From Cryptomeria japonica (Eukaryota > Streptophyta > Pinopsida > Cupressales > Cupressaceae), in the NCBI RefSeq assembly GCF_030272615.1, contig NC_081406.1:480846900-480910899 (forward strand): a DNA stretch of 64,000 nucleotides, written 5' to 3'. This document shows, one piece after another, positions 1-10,020 of the stretch. How positions within the stretch are numbered: the stretch's first letter is position 1; every line of letters begins with the position of its first letter. The notes below the pieces were generated by a model that ran no database searches, was not told the origin of the DNA, and saw only the letters and a program-made list of their open reading frames with translations. The translations under genes and the position numbers were made by a program.

Positions 1-960
1 AAAGTGGTCCAGGGTCCTACATACGTAATTCATTTATCATATGTTAGCTTACATCTTATATGAAGGCTAGGGTTCAGATAGTAATCTAAATGTGCATGTA
101 TATAATGTGAGCATAAAACAATTAAGTAGAACAACCATAAATAATTATAATATGAATAAAATCACAATGTTGAAAGTTTTGTGAGTTTTGCAAGCAAGGC
201 AGGAATTGGACCATGAAGCGTATTACTCGATATATCTCTGCATGTTAACAGAGTTCAAAATCAAATACTATTAAATTGAATATGCATACATCTTATAGTA
301 TTAGAAAATTTAATGTTAATATGATAAATGCAAAAATATAACATCAGTAGACAAAGATAAAGAAAATTTAAGGGACAAATAGGAAAACAAAATGCATACA
401 TTTTTGTTGAGTTTTGAAGAAGATATTTCATGTTTTGTAAGAACAGTTAAACCCTACCCTATGGTTTGCAAAGACCAAGGAAAAATGTAAACCCTATCTT
501 TCCACCCTTGTGAAGCCTCACAAAAGGGTAGAAAGATGTATACTATGCTTCTCTTTCATTGTGTAATAAGTGCAGGTCTTCATGAGGAGGTTGGCACGTG
601 CAAATATAATGGAGCATGACTGAAATTGTGTCTCAGTCATGATATAGTAGCAAAGGAGTGAGTGAATGTTGAATCACATGCAAAGGAATTACTGGGTGAA
701 TGAATAAGGAGAAGGAAATAGTGTGGAGAAAATTTATTGGAGTATGAAAAAGGGTTAGCGAGTCAAGAAACAATACCAAAGCCAAATACTTCTGACTATC
801 TCAGAACTTATGCTTGGCTATCCTAATTAGACAGTGTTAGAAATCCATTTCGTTTGGCTGGGTTGAGTGGGTATGTTTAAAGGTTGTTGAGTATGGAATC
901 AATTTTGGAGAATGATTAAATCAAGTTACAAATCCAAAAATTAATTCAAATGGGACACAT
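1..960. other. AT-rich intergenic DNA, nothing recognised
   Basis: No open frame, LTR terminus or family motif was recognised on either strand. The DNA is AT-rich and of ordinary complexity. It is probably eroded transposon sequence like its neighbours, but nothing here proves that. Confidence 0.5.
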
Positions 961-974
961 TAGGTTGAGTTCCT

Positions 975-1960
975 AGTGCAGGAGCACCTCATTGTCCATC
1001 AAACCTCCCTGAGACCAGCTATTGAAGTTTTGTGTTTTTAAGCATTCAATATGTAAATAAGGTCTTTTATGATCATTTTTGGTGTAATTAGGTCATTATT
1101 ACCATTATGTGTCATGTCAAGTCTCAATTTGCTCATATTGACAAGATTACTCATAAATTGTCAAAAATTATTAAAGTTGTCATTGAGTGGGAAAAGTGTC
1201 TAATGGATCCAATTTGATGTCTAATATGATGTAATATTGTTTTATACCTATTTTTACCTCATTTTATGTTTTGGGGATCATAGGAGAGTCTAGGATAAAA
1301 AATTATCAATGTTGGACAATGTTGTCATCAAAACTATCAAAGTTGTCATGTCATAAAGTTGCATATTTGTGTTCAATGTACATATGGTTGTAAATACGGT
1401 TGGAAGTAGTTGTAACTACTATTTTAAGGAATAAATAGACCTTGGAAGGTCGGTCCAAGGTTGTTGTTGGATGTATTGGAGAGAAATCAATTGAAACTTA
1501 GACATTTTCTACACTTTTCCTGAGAATTCCATGTGACAATCTGAGCCAAGGCTACATTATTTAAGTTTTATTATTCATTTTTTTTGTAAACTGGTTCATG
1601 GTGATTCTTGGATGAGTCCTCTAAAAAATAAGCATTTGGAGATGTGTCTTTAAACCATTGGTGGTCCTAGTTGGAATTACTTTGTGGAAGTCAAATTGTG
1701 AGAGTTAAAGTGATTCAAGGAGTGGAAGTCCTCAAGATGGGTTTGTGAAATATGAGTATGCCCAAGGGGAATGTTTGACAGTGATTGAGTGGGTTTGTGG
1801 AGTAGGAGTGAGTCTTTTGGTATGCTGAGTAACTTGAGAGGGGTTAATAACCTTGTGAGAGTTTGAGAGTTTGTTACCTATAGATTAGGTAAGTTGGGAG
1901 AAATAAATCTCTGTAATTGGTTGAGATTGGTGGATGCTCTACATCAGTTCCTTACCATGT
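975..1960 (+). repeat. Possible LTR of a decayed gypsy element
   Basis: This stretch lies directly upstream of a gypsy reverse-transcriptase relic on the same strand. It contains a TATA-like AATAAATAG near 1428 followed by a G/T-rich leader. No partner LTR is visible and no TG...CA borders could be fixed, so the call rests on position and composition only. Confidence 0.25.
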
Positions 1961-1963
1961 GAA

Positions 1964-2210
1964 AGCTCAATTATTCTTGATAAGAAAGATGGAATACAGT
2001 GAGTGTACATTGATTGTCAAGCTTTTAACATAGTTATTATAAAGAGCATGTATCCAATTCCTCCCATTTATGATCTATTGGACCAAATAAGGTATGAATA
2101 ATATCTACTTGGGATACATTATGTATAGTAATGGTGTTCATGTTGATCTTGAAAAGATACAAGCAGTCAAAGTAGGCCATTTCCCAAAAATCTCAGTAAA
2201 TTTCATAGTT
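1964..2210 (+). pseudogene. Ty3/gypsy reverse-transcriptase relic
   Basis: Two blocks in one region translate to recognisable gypsy polymerase sequence. The first (about 1964-2092) reads ILDKKDGIQ, a stop, then VYIDCQAFN and later YPIPPIYDLLDQIR. It matches the family pattern of a KKDG motif, a D-RALN-like motif and YPLP-IDDLLDQL. The second block (about 2108-2205) reads GVHVDLEKIQAVK, the conserved stretch that normally follows the polymerase core. The segment that should lie between them, including the catalytic YxDD box, is missing, so there is a deletion of well over 100 codons. No protease, RNase H or integrase was found nearby. The copy is clearly old and dead. The family identity is fairly secure; the lineage is not resolved. 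Confidence 0.7.
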
Positions 2211-2605
2211 TTTTGAGCAACAATGATCATGATTATATTTCAAAGCTATTTTTGTTAGCCAAAAATGCATCACTCTTTGCTCACTCACATCACCTTGAAG
2301 GTCCTATATTGTCACCATCTTGTCATCCACAATGGAAATGATCCCATATTACCCACATTATGATATTCCATCATTTGCTTCAAATATGTCCATTTTGTCT
2401 ACCACATTCATATAAATACTCATGTGTGCATCATGCTCCACATGTTTTTTTTAGGAATGTTTGAGTTTGTTACTTGTGGGACAGGCTTGTCACCAATTTG
2501 GCATTCAATGTCAGTTCCTTACTAACAAGATGGTTGCATGTACTATGTAAGGGTAGATATCAATTTGTAAGTCTCCCTACTTCATTAAACTATTCCTTGT
2601 TAGCT
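2211..2605. other. No gene recognised
   Basis: AT-rich sequence after the gypsy relic. No frame with family similarity was seen on either strand. Confidence 0.4.
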
Positions 2606-3150
2606 TTTTTTTTTAGGCAAAAGTGGCAAGCCACTAATATAATATATTAATAATAAAACTGGTTCAAGGGCTCCTGAAGGAAAGAACCAACAAGAAAACC
2701 TCCATTTCTTGCCCAAAAAATACACATTGTAAGTGATTCCAATCCAACCTAAAATATAAAAAACCCCATATGCCTAAATACCATCTGTCCCTGTTACATA
2801 AAAAAGGTAGCCAAAATTGGGCCCCCAAAAACATAACCCTAGACTACATTTACATCAAATTTGTCATATGCAGCCAAAATTGGCCCCAAAAAAAAATTAC
2901 AACCCATTTACAACAATATTTTGACCCTTAAATTTCTTACATAGGAGGAGTTTATGAAACAAAAAAGAGAGCCAATGCTCAAAATCTGCAAAAATGAGGT
3001 GATGAGCAGCATCCATCCCAACTACCATATTCACCCTCGATTCTTAAGGTAATAGTCCCTTGTCAAAATTAATAGCCCTAGCTATCAAAATACTAAGCAA
3101 GAATAATCATTTAATAACTTTTTACTTATATCCATGATTAAAAGCCAATA
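2606..3150 (-). other. Poly(T)-bounded tract, possible LINE 3' end
   Basis: A run of T at about 2606-2616 is followed by sequence rich in CCCAAAA and AAAAATT blocks. Read on the minus strand this is a non-coding tail ending in poly(A), the usual 3' end of a LINE, and a decayed minus-strand frame lies just upstream. No target-site duplication or reverse-transcriptase motif was found, so this is a weak call. Confidence 0.25.
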
Positions 3151-3289
3151 TATCAGAGAGATGAGAAGCAAATTATGTTATTGTTTACCAAAACATGATA
3201 GCATGATACTTGAATTACCCATGAAAAAATGTAGTAATACTTCCAAAAAGTGGTATCAACTTCCAAAATAAATAAATCATTCCCCCATT

Positions 3290-4200
3290 GGTTGGAATTC
3301 GTCAGCATCTTCATCAATGAGTACATGATTATCATTGTGGGTTTGACCCAATGGATAATCAAAAACATCTTCCACAATACCCTATGAAGTGGATGGAATG
3401 GCTGCCAGTAGTGTGTTTGATGCGAAAGAAGCAACAGGGGAAGGATTTCCACAAGGCTAGTGACTGTCATTTGGGGAATCTGCAAACAACGAAAGCCAAG
3501 CCCTATCAACTAGTGAGCCCGTAACCAACAATGGAGAGGTAATTACATGCTCATGACCCATTATAGATAACAATGCATGCACATTCGAGAAAGCCTTACT
3601 CCTTAGCTTTGAATCAAGGGCACAACCTAAATTCCTTACCAATTGTTGCAGAGGTTGAACATTACAAAGTTCCAATGAATGCTTCATATTGTCGTACAAG
3701 GCTACAAAAGACTCTTTGTTCAACAAGAAATGTATAGAAAACACATTTCCAACATGAGTCTACCCCCGCCAAAGGTCATTTTTTGGACTGCTAATAATAA
3801 TTTATTATTCATCCTAAGTTCCTGCTTAATAGTTTCCTCTGCAATTTGTTCCAAATCCTTCCAAGATTGCATTAAATCCAGAGCATTCGAAAGGAAAATG
3901 GAGATAAGTTGTGAGGGACATATTACTCTTTTTGTATGAGGGTAAAGGATCTCCTTGCCAAAAAATTTCTTCACACTTCTCCTACAATGCTAACACTGAA
4001 AGTTAAAAACTTGACCAAGTTGTTCATCCACAACATGTTCCTTAAAAGGCTCCTCCCATTCTTCCACTCTCAAAGAAACCCTATAGTTTTCAGGCCAATA
4101 TTCTCTTGTTGGCAACATTATCAAACTCTGTAATTCTGCCAAATTTGAGGAAGATTGGCTTTGCATTTTGTTTTCACCACATTCACAACATTCGAAACTA
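3290..4200 (-). pseudogene. Decayed reading frame, unknown protein
   Basis: Adjoining minus-strand frames make a plausible single protein of roughly 290 residues if a few stops and about two frameshifts are ignored. From N to C: a segment with C-x2-C in FECCECG, an acidic stretch (RVEEWEEPFKEH), then about 3974-3720 containing LDLMQSWKDLEQIAEETIKQ. A frameshift leads to about 3744-3457 containing QPLQQLVRNLGCALDSKL, and last an acidic tail (LIDEDADEFQPMGE). The composition looks like real protein rather than chance. I do not recognise the family. It could be LINE ORF1 sequence, given the poly(A)-like tail downstream, or a captured or processed host gene fragment. Confidence 0.3.
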
Positions 4201-5284
4201 CTGGAAGATTACGATCATTTTAATGCAGATTAATACTAAAGTAATTATTAGTAAGGCATGATGTAGATGGTCGTACCCAAGATGGAAGTACATGTTATAT
4301 ATTTCGCACATGTAGAAGCTAGATTGATTTCCCCGTAATATTTTGAATGGAATTTGTATGATGAGATGCAATAATTTCTTAGACACCTGACATATCCATA
4401 TGCATTTTGATCCCAAAATGATATCACACACATCAAATAGTACATACGGCATATTGGCATAAACTTAAATAATTAAAATAGGTTTGAGGTACCAATGCTT
4501 CACTCTTCGTATTTAGATTTTGGTGTTATGTTTGAGGTCTAGGCTCTCTTTCTTCACTTACGTTTAAATATGTTTGAACAAATTAATCCATATTCCTTGT
4601 GTAGGGTGCAGCAATAAGTAGAAATAAATGTCACATTAATCCATATTACATTTGAATATGTTTTATCAAATTAATATTCCATATTCCTTGTGTAGGGTTT
4701 TGCAAATCAATAACAAGAATATGAATACTAGACAGATAATATTGAACCCAAAATTAAAGCAACTAGACTACATCAAAGGGTCAAATACAAACACAAGAGG
4801 AGAGAACAAAACCAAAAAAATCAACATACACAATCATTCTCCAGGAAATAAATCGATCTACAGAGGAAAAAAAAACAACCCAACCTGGATGACGAATCCC
4901 AGGCAAGGAGATTTTCATCGCTAGAACCCATTTGAATAATCCTCTTCCCAAAATCCTTTTCTCTAGAGGAAACTCCAATCTCCTCTTCCTATGATCGAGC
5001 TCCTACGCGCAACAATGAAGTGTTTTGTTGTGCATACAATTTTATTTTCTTTATCATCAATTATGATTATATTAGTTTGTGCTATTCATATATAATGTTA
5101 TAATGTTTTTGATTAAAGTAAAAGAAGTTTTTGAAGGGGCCCCAAAACCCTTAAAAAAATGACCTTACAAGATAAAAGCATTAAGAAACCAGGAGGAAAA
5201 ATAGGAAAATCAACAAAATTACTAGTAAAAACCAGCAAAAGCCCCAAAAAACCAGCATAAACCAGCCAGACTAGACAAAAGGAA
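4201..5284. other. AT-rich intergenic DNA, nothing recognised
   Basis: Only short chance frames occur here. The last 180 bases (about 5100-5284) are rich in AACCAGCA and CCCAAAA motifs and lie just downstream of the minus-strand ORF at 5285-5707, so they may be its 3' untranslated region. Confidence 0.4.
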
Positions 5285-5707
5285 CTAATTTATGTTTTTT
5301 AGGGTATTAGGTAAGTTACTTCTAATCCCATATAGGTCTTTGATATTATCCCTAAGATTAGGGATTTCCTTAGCAGATGCAGCAATAGCTTTCTTAACAC
5401 TCGCTTTAGTTCTCTTTGCAGCTCCACCAGGTGTAGCTTCCCCACTTCCAATCTCGATTGCATCTTCATCCATGTTGAGGTCCACCACCGGTTTGGGAGA
5501 GGTGGAGTTATCGAGGACCTTCGAGATATCCTCTAGGTTCTTTGTAATAGCAGACAAGATATTCGGGATCAAACCCAACAGGTTTTTCATTGCCACTTTC
5601 CCTTCTTCCAGATAGCCAATCTGAGCTGCCATTTTTTTAACTTTTTCCTCCATGTCCTGCTTCCATTGCTTCTTATTCCTATCATCTTCCTTCCTTTTCT
5701 CATCCAT
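5285..5707 (-). CDS. Small coiled-coil protein, unknown function
   Basis: An open frame of 140 codons starting MDEKRKEDDRNKK. Residues 1-35 are strongly charged and heptad-like, and a second amphipathic stretch (LLGLIPNILSAITKNLEDISKVLD) follows. An acidic middle (NMDEDAIEIGSGE) precedes a Lys/Ala-rich segment (KRTKASVKKAIAASAKE) and a hydrophobic-charged tail. The same frame continues upstream across one stop to about 5830 with protein-like sequence (LGYDRWTYELLKNLGKNGK), so the present ATG is probably internal to an older, longer protein. I recognise no domain. A gag-like or LINE ORF1-like structural protein is possible. It could also be a host gene fragment. Confidence 0.35.
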   Translation of the reverse strand: MDEKRKEDDRNKKQWKQDMEEKVKKMAAQIGYLEEGKVAMKNLLGLIPNILSAITKNLEDISKVLDNSTSPKPVVDLNMDEDAIEIGSGEATPGGAAKRTKASVKKAIAASAKEIPNLRDNIKDLYGIRSNLPNTLKNIN

Positions 5708-5918
5708 CTATTTCCCATTTTTTCCTAGGTTCTTCAATAGTTCATATGTCCATCTGTCATAACCCAATCTAGCCTCAGTGATTTTTTTAAGGTTATCCAG
5801 GAACAACCCTTCTCCAACGCTCTCCTTATAATGATTATATAATTTTTTATTTTAACACCAAGTATATATATACATTTTTATATATATTTATTTATAAATA
5901 TAATATTTATATATATGC

Positions 5919-5921
<3 letters not shown>

Positions 5922-5950
<29 letters not shown>
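5922..5950. repeat. (TA)n microsatellite
   Basis: About 14 uninterrupted TA units, embedded in a wider AT-rich tract from about 5850. Confidence 0.95.
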
Positions 5951-5952
<2 letters not shown>

Positions 5953-6002
5953 TTTAATAGAAATACCAAATGTTTATATACATTTAAGAGTTAGATTTCA
6001 GG

Positions 6003-6620
6003 ATTGATTACTATTATATAAGATTGAGGTCAAAGTTGGAGTAAGGTTTAGAGTTAGGTTTTGGGAATTTATTACTATTAGGGTTAGAGGTTATTAATAA
6101 GGGTAAATATTCAATTAGGGTTAGGTCCGATTGATTTTCAATTAGGGTTCGGGTCTAGGATAAATTTTGGTGTTAGGGTTGGGGTTGCAATTATTCAAAT
6201 ATGATTAGGGTTAGTGTTACAATTATAATAAGGGTTAAGATAATTATAATTCTATTAAGGTTTTGATTAGGGTCTTTATTTATTTAGGGTAAATATAGGG
6301 TGTATTGGCTCATTTCACATCAATCATTAATTCATTTATTTTAGATACATTCAAATTTTGTTAGGTGCACTTAGGTTCACAGTAGTTAAGTTCATATGCA
6401 TTGGTCCATTCATCTTAGATGAGTTCATTTTGGATATATTTTGTTAATTATATGCATTAGGGATCTACTTCAATTAGGATTAATGAATTTTAATAGGGTT
6501 AGGTTTAGAGTTTACATTCAATCAAGGTTGGAGTTAGGGTTATAGTTATATTAACATTAGAGTTAGGAGTTATTAGTTAAGCTTGAGGTGAGAGTTGGAG
6601 TAAGGTTTATAATTAGGTTT
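6003..6620 (+). repeat. TTAGGGTT-rich degenerate repeat block
   Basis: The motif AGGGTTAG/AGGGTTGG/AGGGTTCG recurs about a dozen times at irregular spacing, separated by AT-rich spacers. It resembles telomere-type repeats but is not a clean tandem array. The usual plant telomere heptamer TTTAGGG is rare here, so a degenerate satellite or an old interstitial array are the options. Confidence 0.55.
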
Positions 6621-6643
6621 GGGAATTGATGGTTAAGTACAAA

Positions 6644-6796
6644 ATCTCTATCTCTCTCTTTCACTCTCTTCGTCCCCTTCCCCTTCCCTTTGCCCCTCTC
6701 CCCCTCTCTCCCTCTCTCCCTTTCTATTTCCCTCTTTCCCTCTTAAGTCTCTCCCTATGTATCCCTATCTTTGCATCTCTCCCTCCCCTTCCCCTC

Positions 6797-6845
<49 letters not shown>

Positions 6846-7260
6846 TCTTTCTTTCTCTTAGGTTTCTCTATCCCATTCTATTCATTCTCTCCCTCCCACT
6901 CCCTTTTTCTATCTCTCTCTCTCTCTCTCTCCATCTCTGTCTTTCTCTCTTTCACTCTCTTTGTCCCCTTCCCCTCCCTTTTCCTCTCTCTTAGTCCCCT
7001 TCTCCCTATCACCCTCTATATCCATCTCTCCCTCTCTTTCCTTCTTTCTCTCTTTCCTTCTCTTCCTCCCCTTCCCCTCTCTCTCTCTCTCTCTCTCTCA
7101 GGTGTCTCCATCCCATATTGTCCATTCTCTCCCTCTCCTTGCTTTCTCTTTCTCTCTCACATCTCTCTCTATTTTCCTATAACTCTCTTTCTCTCTAAAG
7201 TCTCTCTCTCCTTTCCTATAACTCTCTTTCCATCTCAAGTCTCTCCCTATGTCTCCCTCT
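6644..7260 (+). repeat. Polypyrimidine (CT/CCCT) tract
   Basis: About 620 bases that are almost purely C and T on the plus strand. There are pure (CT)n runs at about 6802-6840, 6912-6930 and 7077-7099, between longer TCCCTCTC-type units. The Leu/Ser/Pro-rich frames that span it are a by-product of the repeat. Confidence 0.95.
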
Positions 7261-7791
7261 TTTTACATTACATATTAGTACAAACTCTCTATATCCATAT
7301 TATTTTCATTAAATATCAGTACAAACTTAAAATTAACTTTGCAAAATTTTACTTGGCTAATAGATGGTTAAATTAATCTAATTTGGTTAAGGGTTATAGA
7401 AGGTTGTGGTAATGAATCATTGTGTTATTGCATAACAACCATTAAAATGATTCATCCATTAAATTTTCCATAAATTTCTCAGTAGGGAACACAACATGAT
7501 GCAAATATTTGTAATGTAAATGTATAAATGACATGAAGCATTAGGTCATATCATTATTAGGTATAACATCACCTTGAATAATCACAAAAGGAAGTATTAT
7601 CATTTTTAGACACATTAATATTATTCATTAAAGGAGAGTAATTACTATAAATTAATTATATAATGGCATTAAAATTAAAAACATAATGAATAAATTATGT
7701 AACTATATAAGTCAAATAAAATTCTATCAAGAAATAAATATCAAATATATAATATATATACTAATCGCATACCTCATACATTTCAATCATG
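7261..7791. other. AT-rich flank of the CACTA element
   Basis: No gene recognised. This interval should hold the 3' end of the CACTA transposon, but I could not identify a CACTA/TAGTG terminal motif with a partner. Confidence 0.4.
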
Positions 7792-7875
7792 TCATTGATC
7801 TTCTTCTTCAACCAACTCTTTGTCTATATCATCTGATCCAGAATCGACATTGTAAGGTTTGGTCATATCATCATT

Positions 7876-7944
<69 letters not shown>

Positions 7945-8540
7945 TTCTTCATGAACATTAACTCCTACATCATCATGATATTTTTCCTCTTCTTTGACAT
8001 CTTCGTCAAGCACATCAACAACAAACTGTTTACTTGGATCATCATCTACATCATCTTCTATTTCTTTGGTATCTTCTTCTTCCATCACATTATACTTTAC
8101 TGGCCTTCTTCTAGGATCATGTCTAACAACAAATGACCAACCCAATTTATGTGGAACCTATGAGTAAAATACCTACTCACATTGGCTTGGAAGAGCATAA
8201 GACTCGTTTCCAGCTCCCTCACACAACCTTGTATTAACCATTGTAAATCCATTATCATGCTCAATAACAGTTCTGTCAGGATCATTTTCATTCAATTGTA
8301 CCCTATACCATTGGATGACAAACAAAACTAATTTGAAGGACCTAAAATCACACTCAAGTATATATCTAAAATCTCATAGTATTGATTTTCTAAGACTTGA
8401 GGATATATGTTGCTTCTAGATGAAACATTAGTCACCTGAAAGACTGCAGTTATCCCAGAATCACAAGTTTTATTCGTGTCATCCAACTTTTTGATGCGAA
8501 ATTTATGACCATTGCACCATATAGCCTTGTGGTGTTTCAC
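7792..8540 (-). pseudogene. CACTA transposase C-terminus (DUF4216) with poly-Asp tail
   Basis: The segment at about 8540-8300 reads NGHKFRIKKLDDTNKTCDSG followed by YYEILDIYL. It matches the DUF4216 pattern of plant CACTA transposases, in which the element protein would hydrolyse DNA ends in the nucleus; this domain's own role is unclear. The match continues through WYRVQLNEND, EHDNGFTMVN, an SQCE-stop-VFYS segment and GWSFVVRHDPRRRP. From about 8100 downward the frame becomes an acidic tail (EEEDTKEIEDDVDDD), including more than 20 consecutive Asp residues encoded by the ATC/GAT microsatellite. It ends at a stop at 7792. A frame change near 8100-8300 and stops show decay. The poly-His frame on the opposite strand is only its shadow. 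Confidence 0.75.
7863..7944. repeat. (ATC)n microsatellite
   Basis: About 26 ATC/CAT units, with one interruption near the start (ATTATC). On the minus strand it is read as GAT codons in the acidic tail of the CACTA protein. Confidence 0.95.
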
Positions 8541-8699
8541 CTACAATATGTCAAACATGTAAAAATTATTGCATCACCAGTTGATAAACATATTTATTCG
8601 TGGTCGAATGTATGCAAAAAACAACACACACGTATATATATATACATCAATACAATTGAAAAAAAATAAAATAATATGGGTGATTAATATATTTATACA

Positions 8700-8905
8700 T
8701 ACCTATTTATCTCTTAAACCATATGCTAAATCAATTTCCCTTTGTGTAACATTGGAATCTCCTTTACAATGAGCTTCTTTAACCAATTAAGCTACACCTT
8801 CCCATGTTAATGCGCGACCAGATTGTTGACATCATTCAATCCATATCGTCATCCAATCAAGATTGTTTGAGACATACAAATGTAGTGCATCTCACTCTTG
8901 ACCAT
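8700..8905 (-). pseudogene. CACTA transposase exon between DUF4218 and DUF4216
   Basis: Minus-strand sequence after a plausible splice acceptor (TTTATATAG near 8905) reads LHLYVSNNLDWMTIWIE and then LTWEGVA, a stop and REIDLAYGLRDK. It resembles the linker of TNP2 proteins, where a YVLNN-type motif precedes DUF4216. Three stops interrupt it. The assignment depends on the clear DUF4216 call directly downstream. About 130 bases of AT-rich intron-like DNA separate it from the E1 insertion. Confidence 0.45.
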
Positions 8906-9035
8906 CTATATAAAAAATAAATAGAAATTTACAATTGATGTATATTGAAGATTAATAATTAGTTAACTAAAATATATATAAAAACCAAATGTAAAATGTA
9001 TTCATATTAATGTCCATGAACATCTTATAATTAAC

Positions 9036-9814
9036 TGTTAGGATTCCCACAGATACTGAGAGGGGGGGGTGAATCAGTATCTAACCGGTTGTAAGATTTT
9101 CTTAACTTAAAACATGTAGAGCATATTAATATTGTGTATCGGTAAACAGAAAGTAATGCAATAAACAAAGACAAAAGCAACCACATGAAAAACACACCAT
9201 AACACAATATTTTAACGAGGAAACCCACTATGGGAAAAACCTCAGTGGGATTTGTGACCCACAATATTCACTTACTGGCCAATAAGAGAATATTACTGCT
9301 ACAAGAGGGGCCTGCACATGCAGGAAGGCCAAGTGCCTAGAGCTCATTGCTCAATTACAAAATGGATTATACAAATCCAATGTCTTGTACTGCTTCAAAA
9401 TAGCATCTACTATGCTAGATCCAGTACCGATTTCTGCTCTGCTTCTTACATAAACACTTTACCTATAATTTGCATAATAGGTCTGCCTTATTTCACCTAA
9501 TTACATTCCTCTATCTATTACAAAATGTTTTACAATGATCTCTCTTATATAAGAGTCATTTTACAAATTGCCAAGTTAGCTTACAATGATTTTACAATAA
9601 TAAACAAAATATATTAACAACAAAATTCTTGTCGGCTTCTATGCCAGTATGCTTCCTTTTACTGCCGGTGTCGGTGATCTGTGTGCCGGTGTAGAATCTA
9701 ACTTTGTTGGTGCTGGTGGATTGCCTTGCCGATGTCATAGGATTGTAAGGTTGCCATCAATGACAAAACCTTCAATCACCTACAATGTCTCATTGGAGTG
9801 TGCATTTGCGAATA
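9036..9814 (-). repeat. E1 3' LTR
   Basis: It starts TGTTAGGATTCCC on the plus strand and ends GCGAATA, where the 5' copy has GCCAACA. A TATA box (TATATAAGAGAG on the minus strand) lies near 9543-9556. The conserved GAGAGGGGGGGTGAATCA box is at 9058-9078 and the GGGAAAAACC box with its GTGGG/CCCAC hairpin is at about 9225-9265. Confidence 0.9.
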
Positions 9815-9832
9815 ATCTCCCCCTTTGACATT
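9815..9832 (-). other. E1 polypurine tract (plus-strand DNA primer)
   Basis: On the minus strand this reads CAAAGGGGGAGAT directly next to the 3' LTR. A second copy of the motif (CAAAGGGGGAGT) lies at about 9959-9972. Multiple GGGGGAGA polypurine tracts are a known hallmark of Sirevirus-type copia elements. Confidence 0.8.
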
Positions 9833-10020
9833 GATGGCAACACTCATGAGAAAAATTTAGAAGTGTATCCAAGAATTGAAGTCATAAAATTGTTACCAAA
9901 AATGTGTGCTCCCTCTGAGCAGATGATCCCTAAGTTATTGGATTTTTCTCATACCACTACTCCCCCTTTGGCATCAATGACAAAGGTTGTCAAAGTGTCA
10001 ATAGAGTGTAGTTTCTTGTC

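Noticed and set aside
6626-7376. Long Leu/Ser/Pro-rich plus-strand frames
   Set aside because: They are translations of the CT tract; several frames are open at once because the repeat lacks stop codons.
7686-7961. Plus-strand frame with a long poly-His run
   Set aside because: It is the antisense reading of the ATC microsatellite; the opposite strand continues a recognisable CACTA protein.
9027-9035. ATAATTA as a certain target duplication of E1
   Set aside because: It is flush with the LTR only on the right; on the left two extra bases intervene and copia-type duplications are normally 5 bp, so it is reported only as possible.
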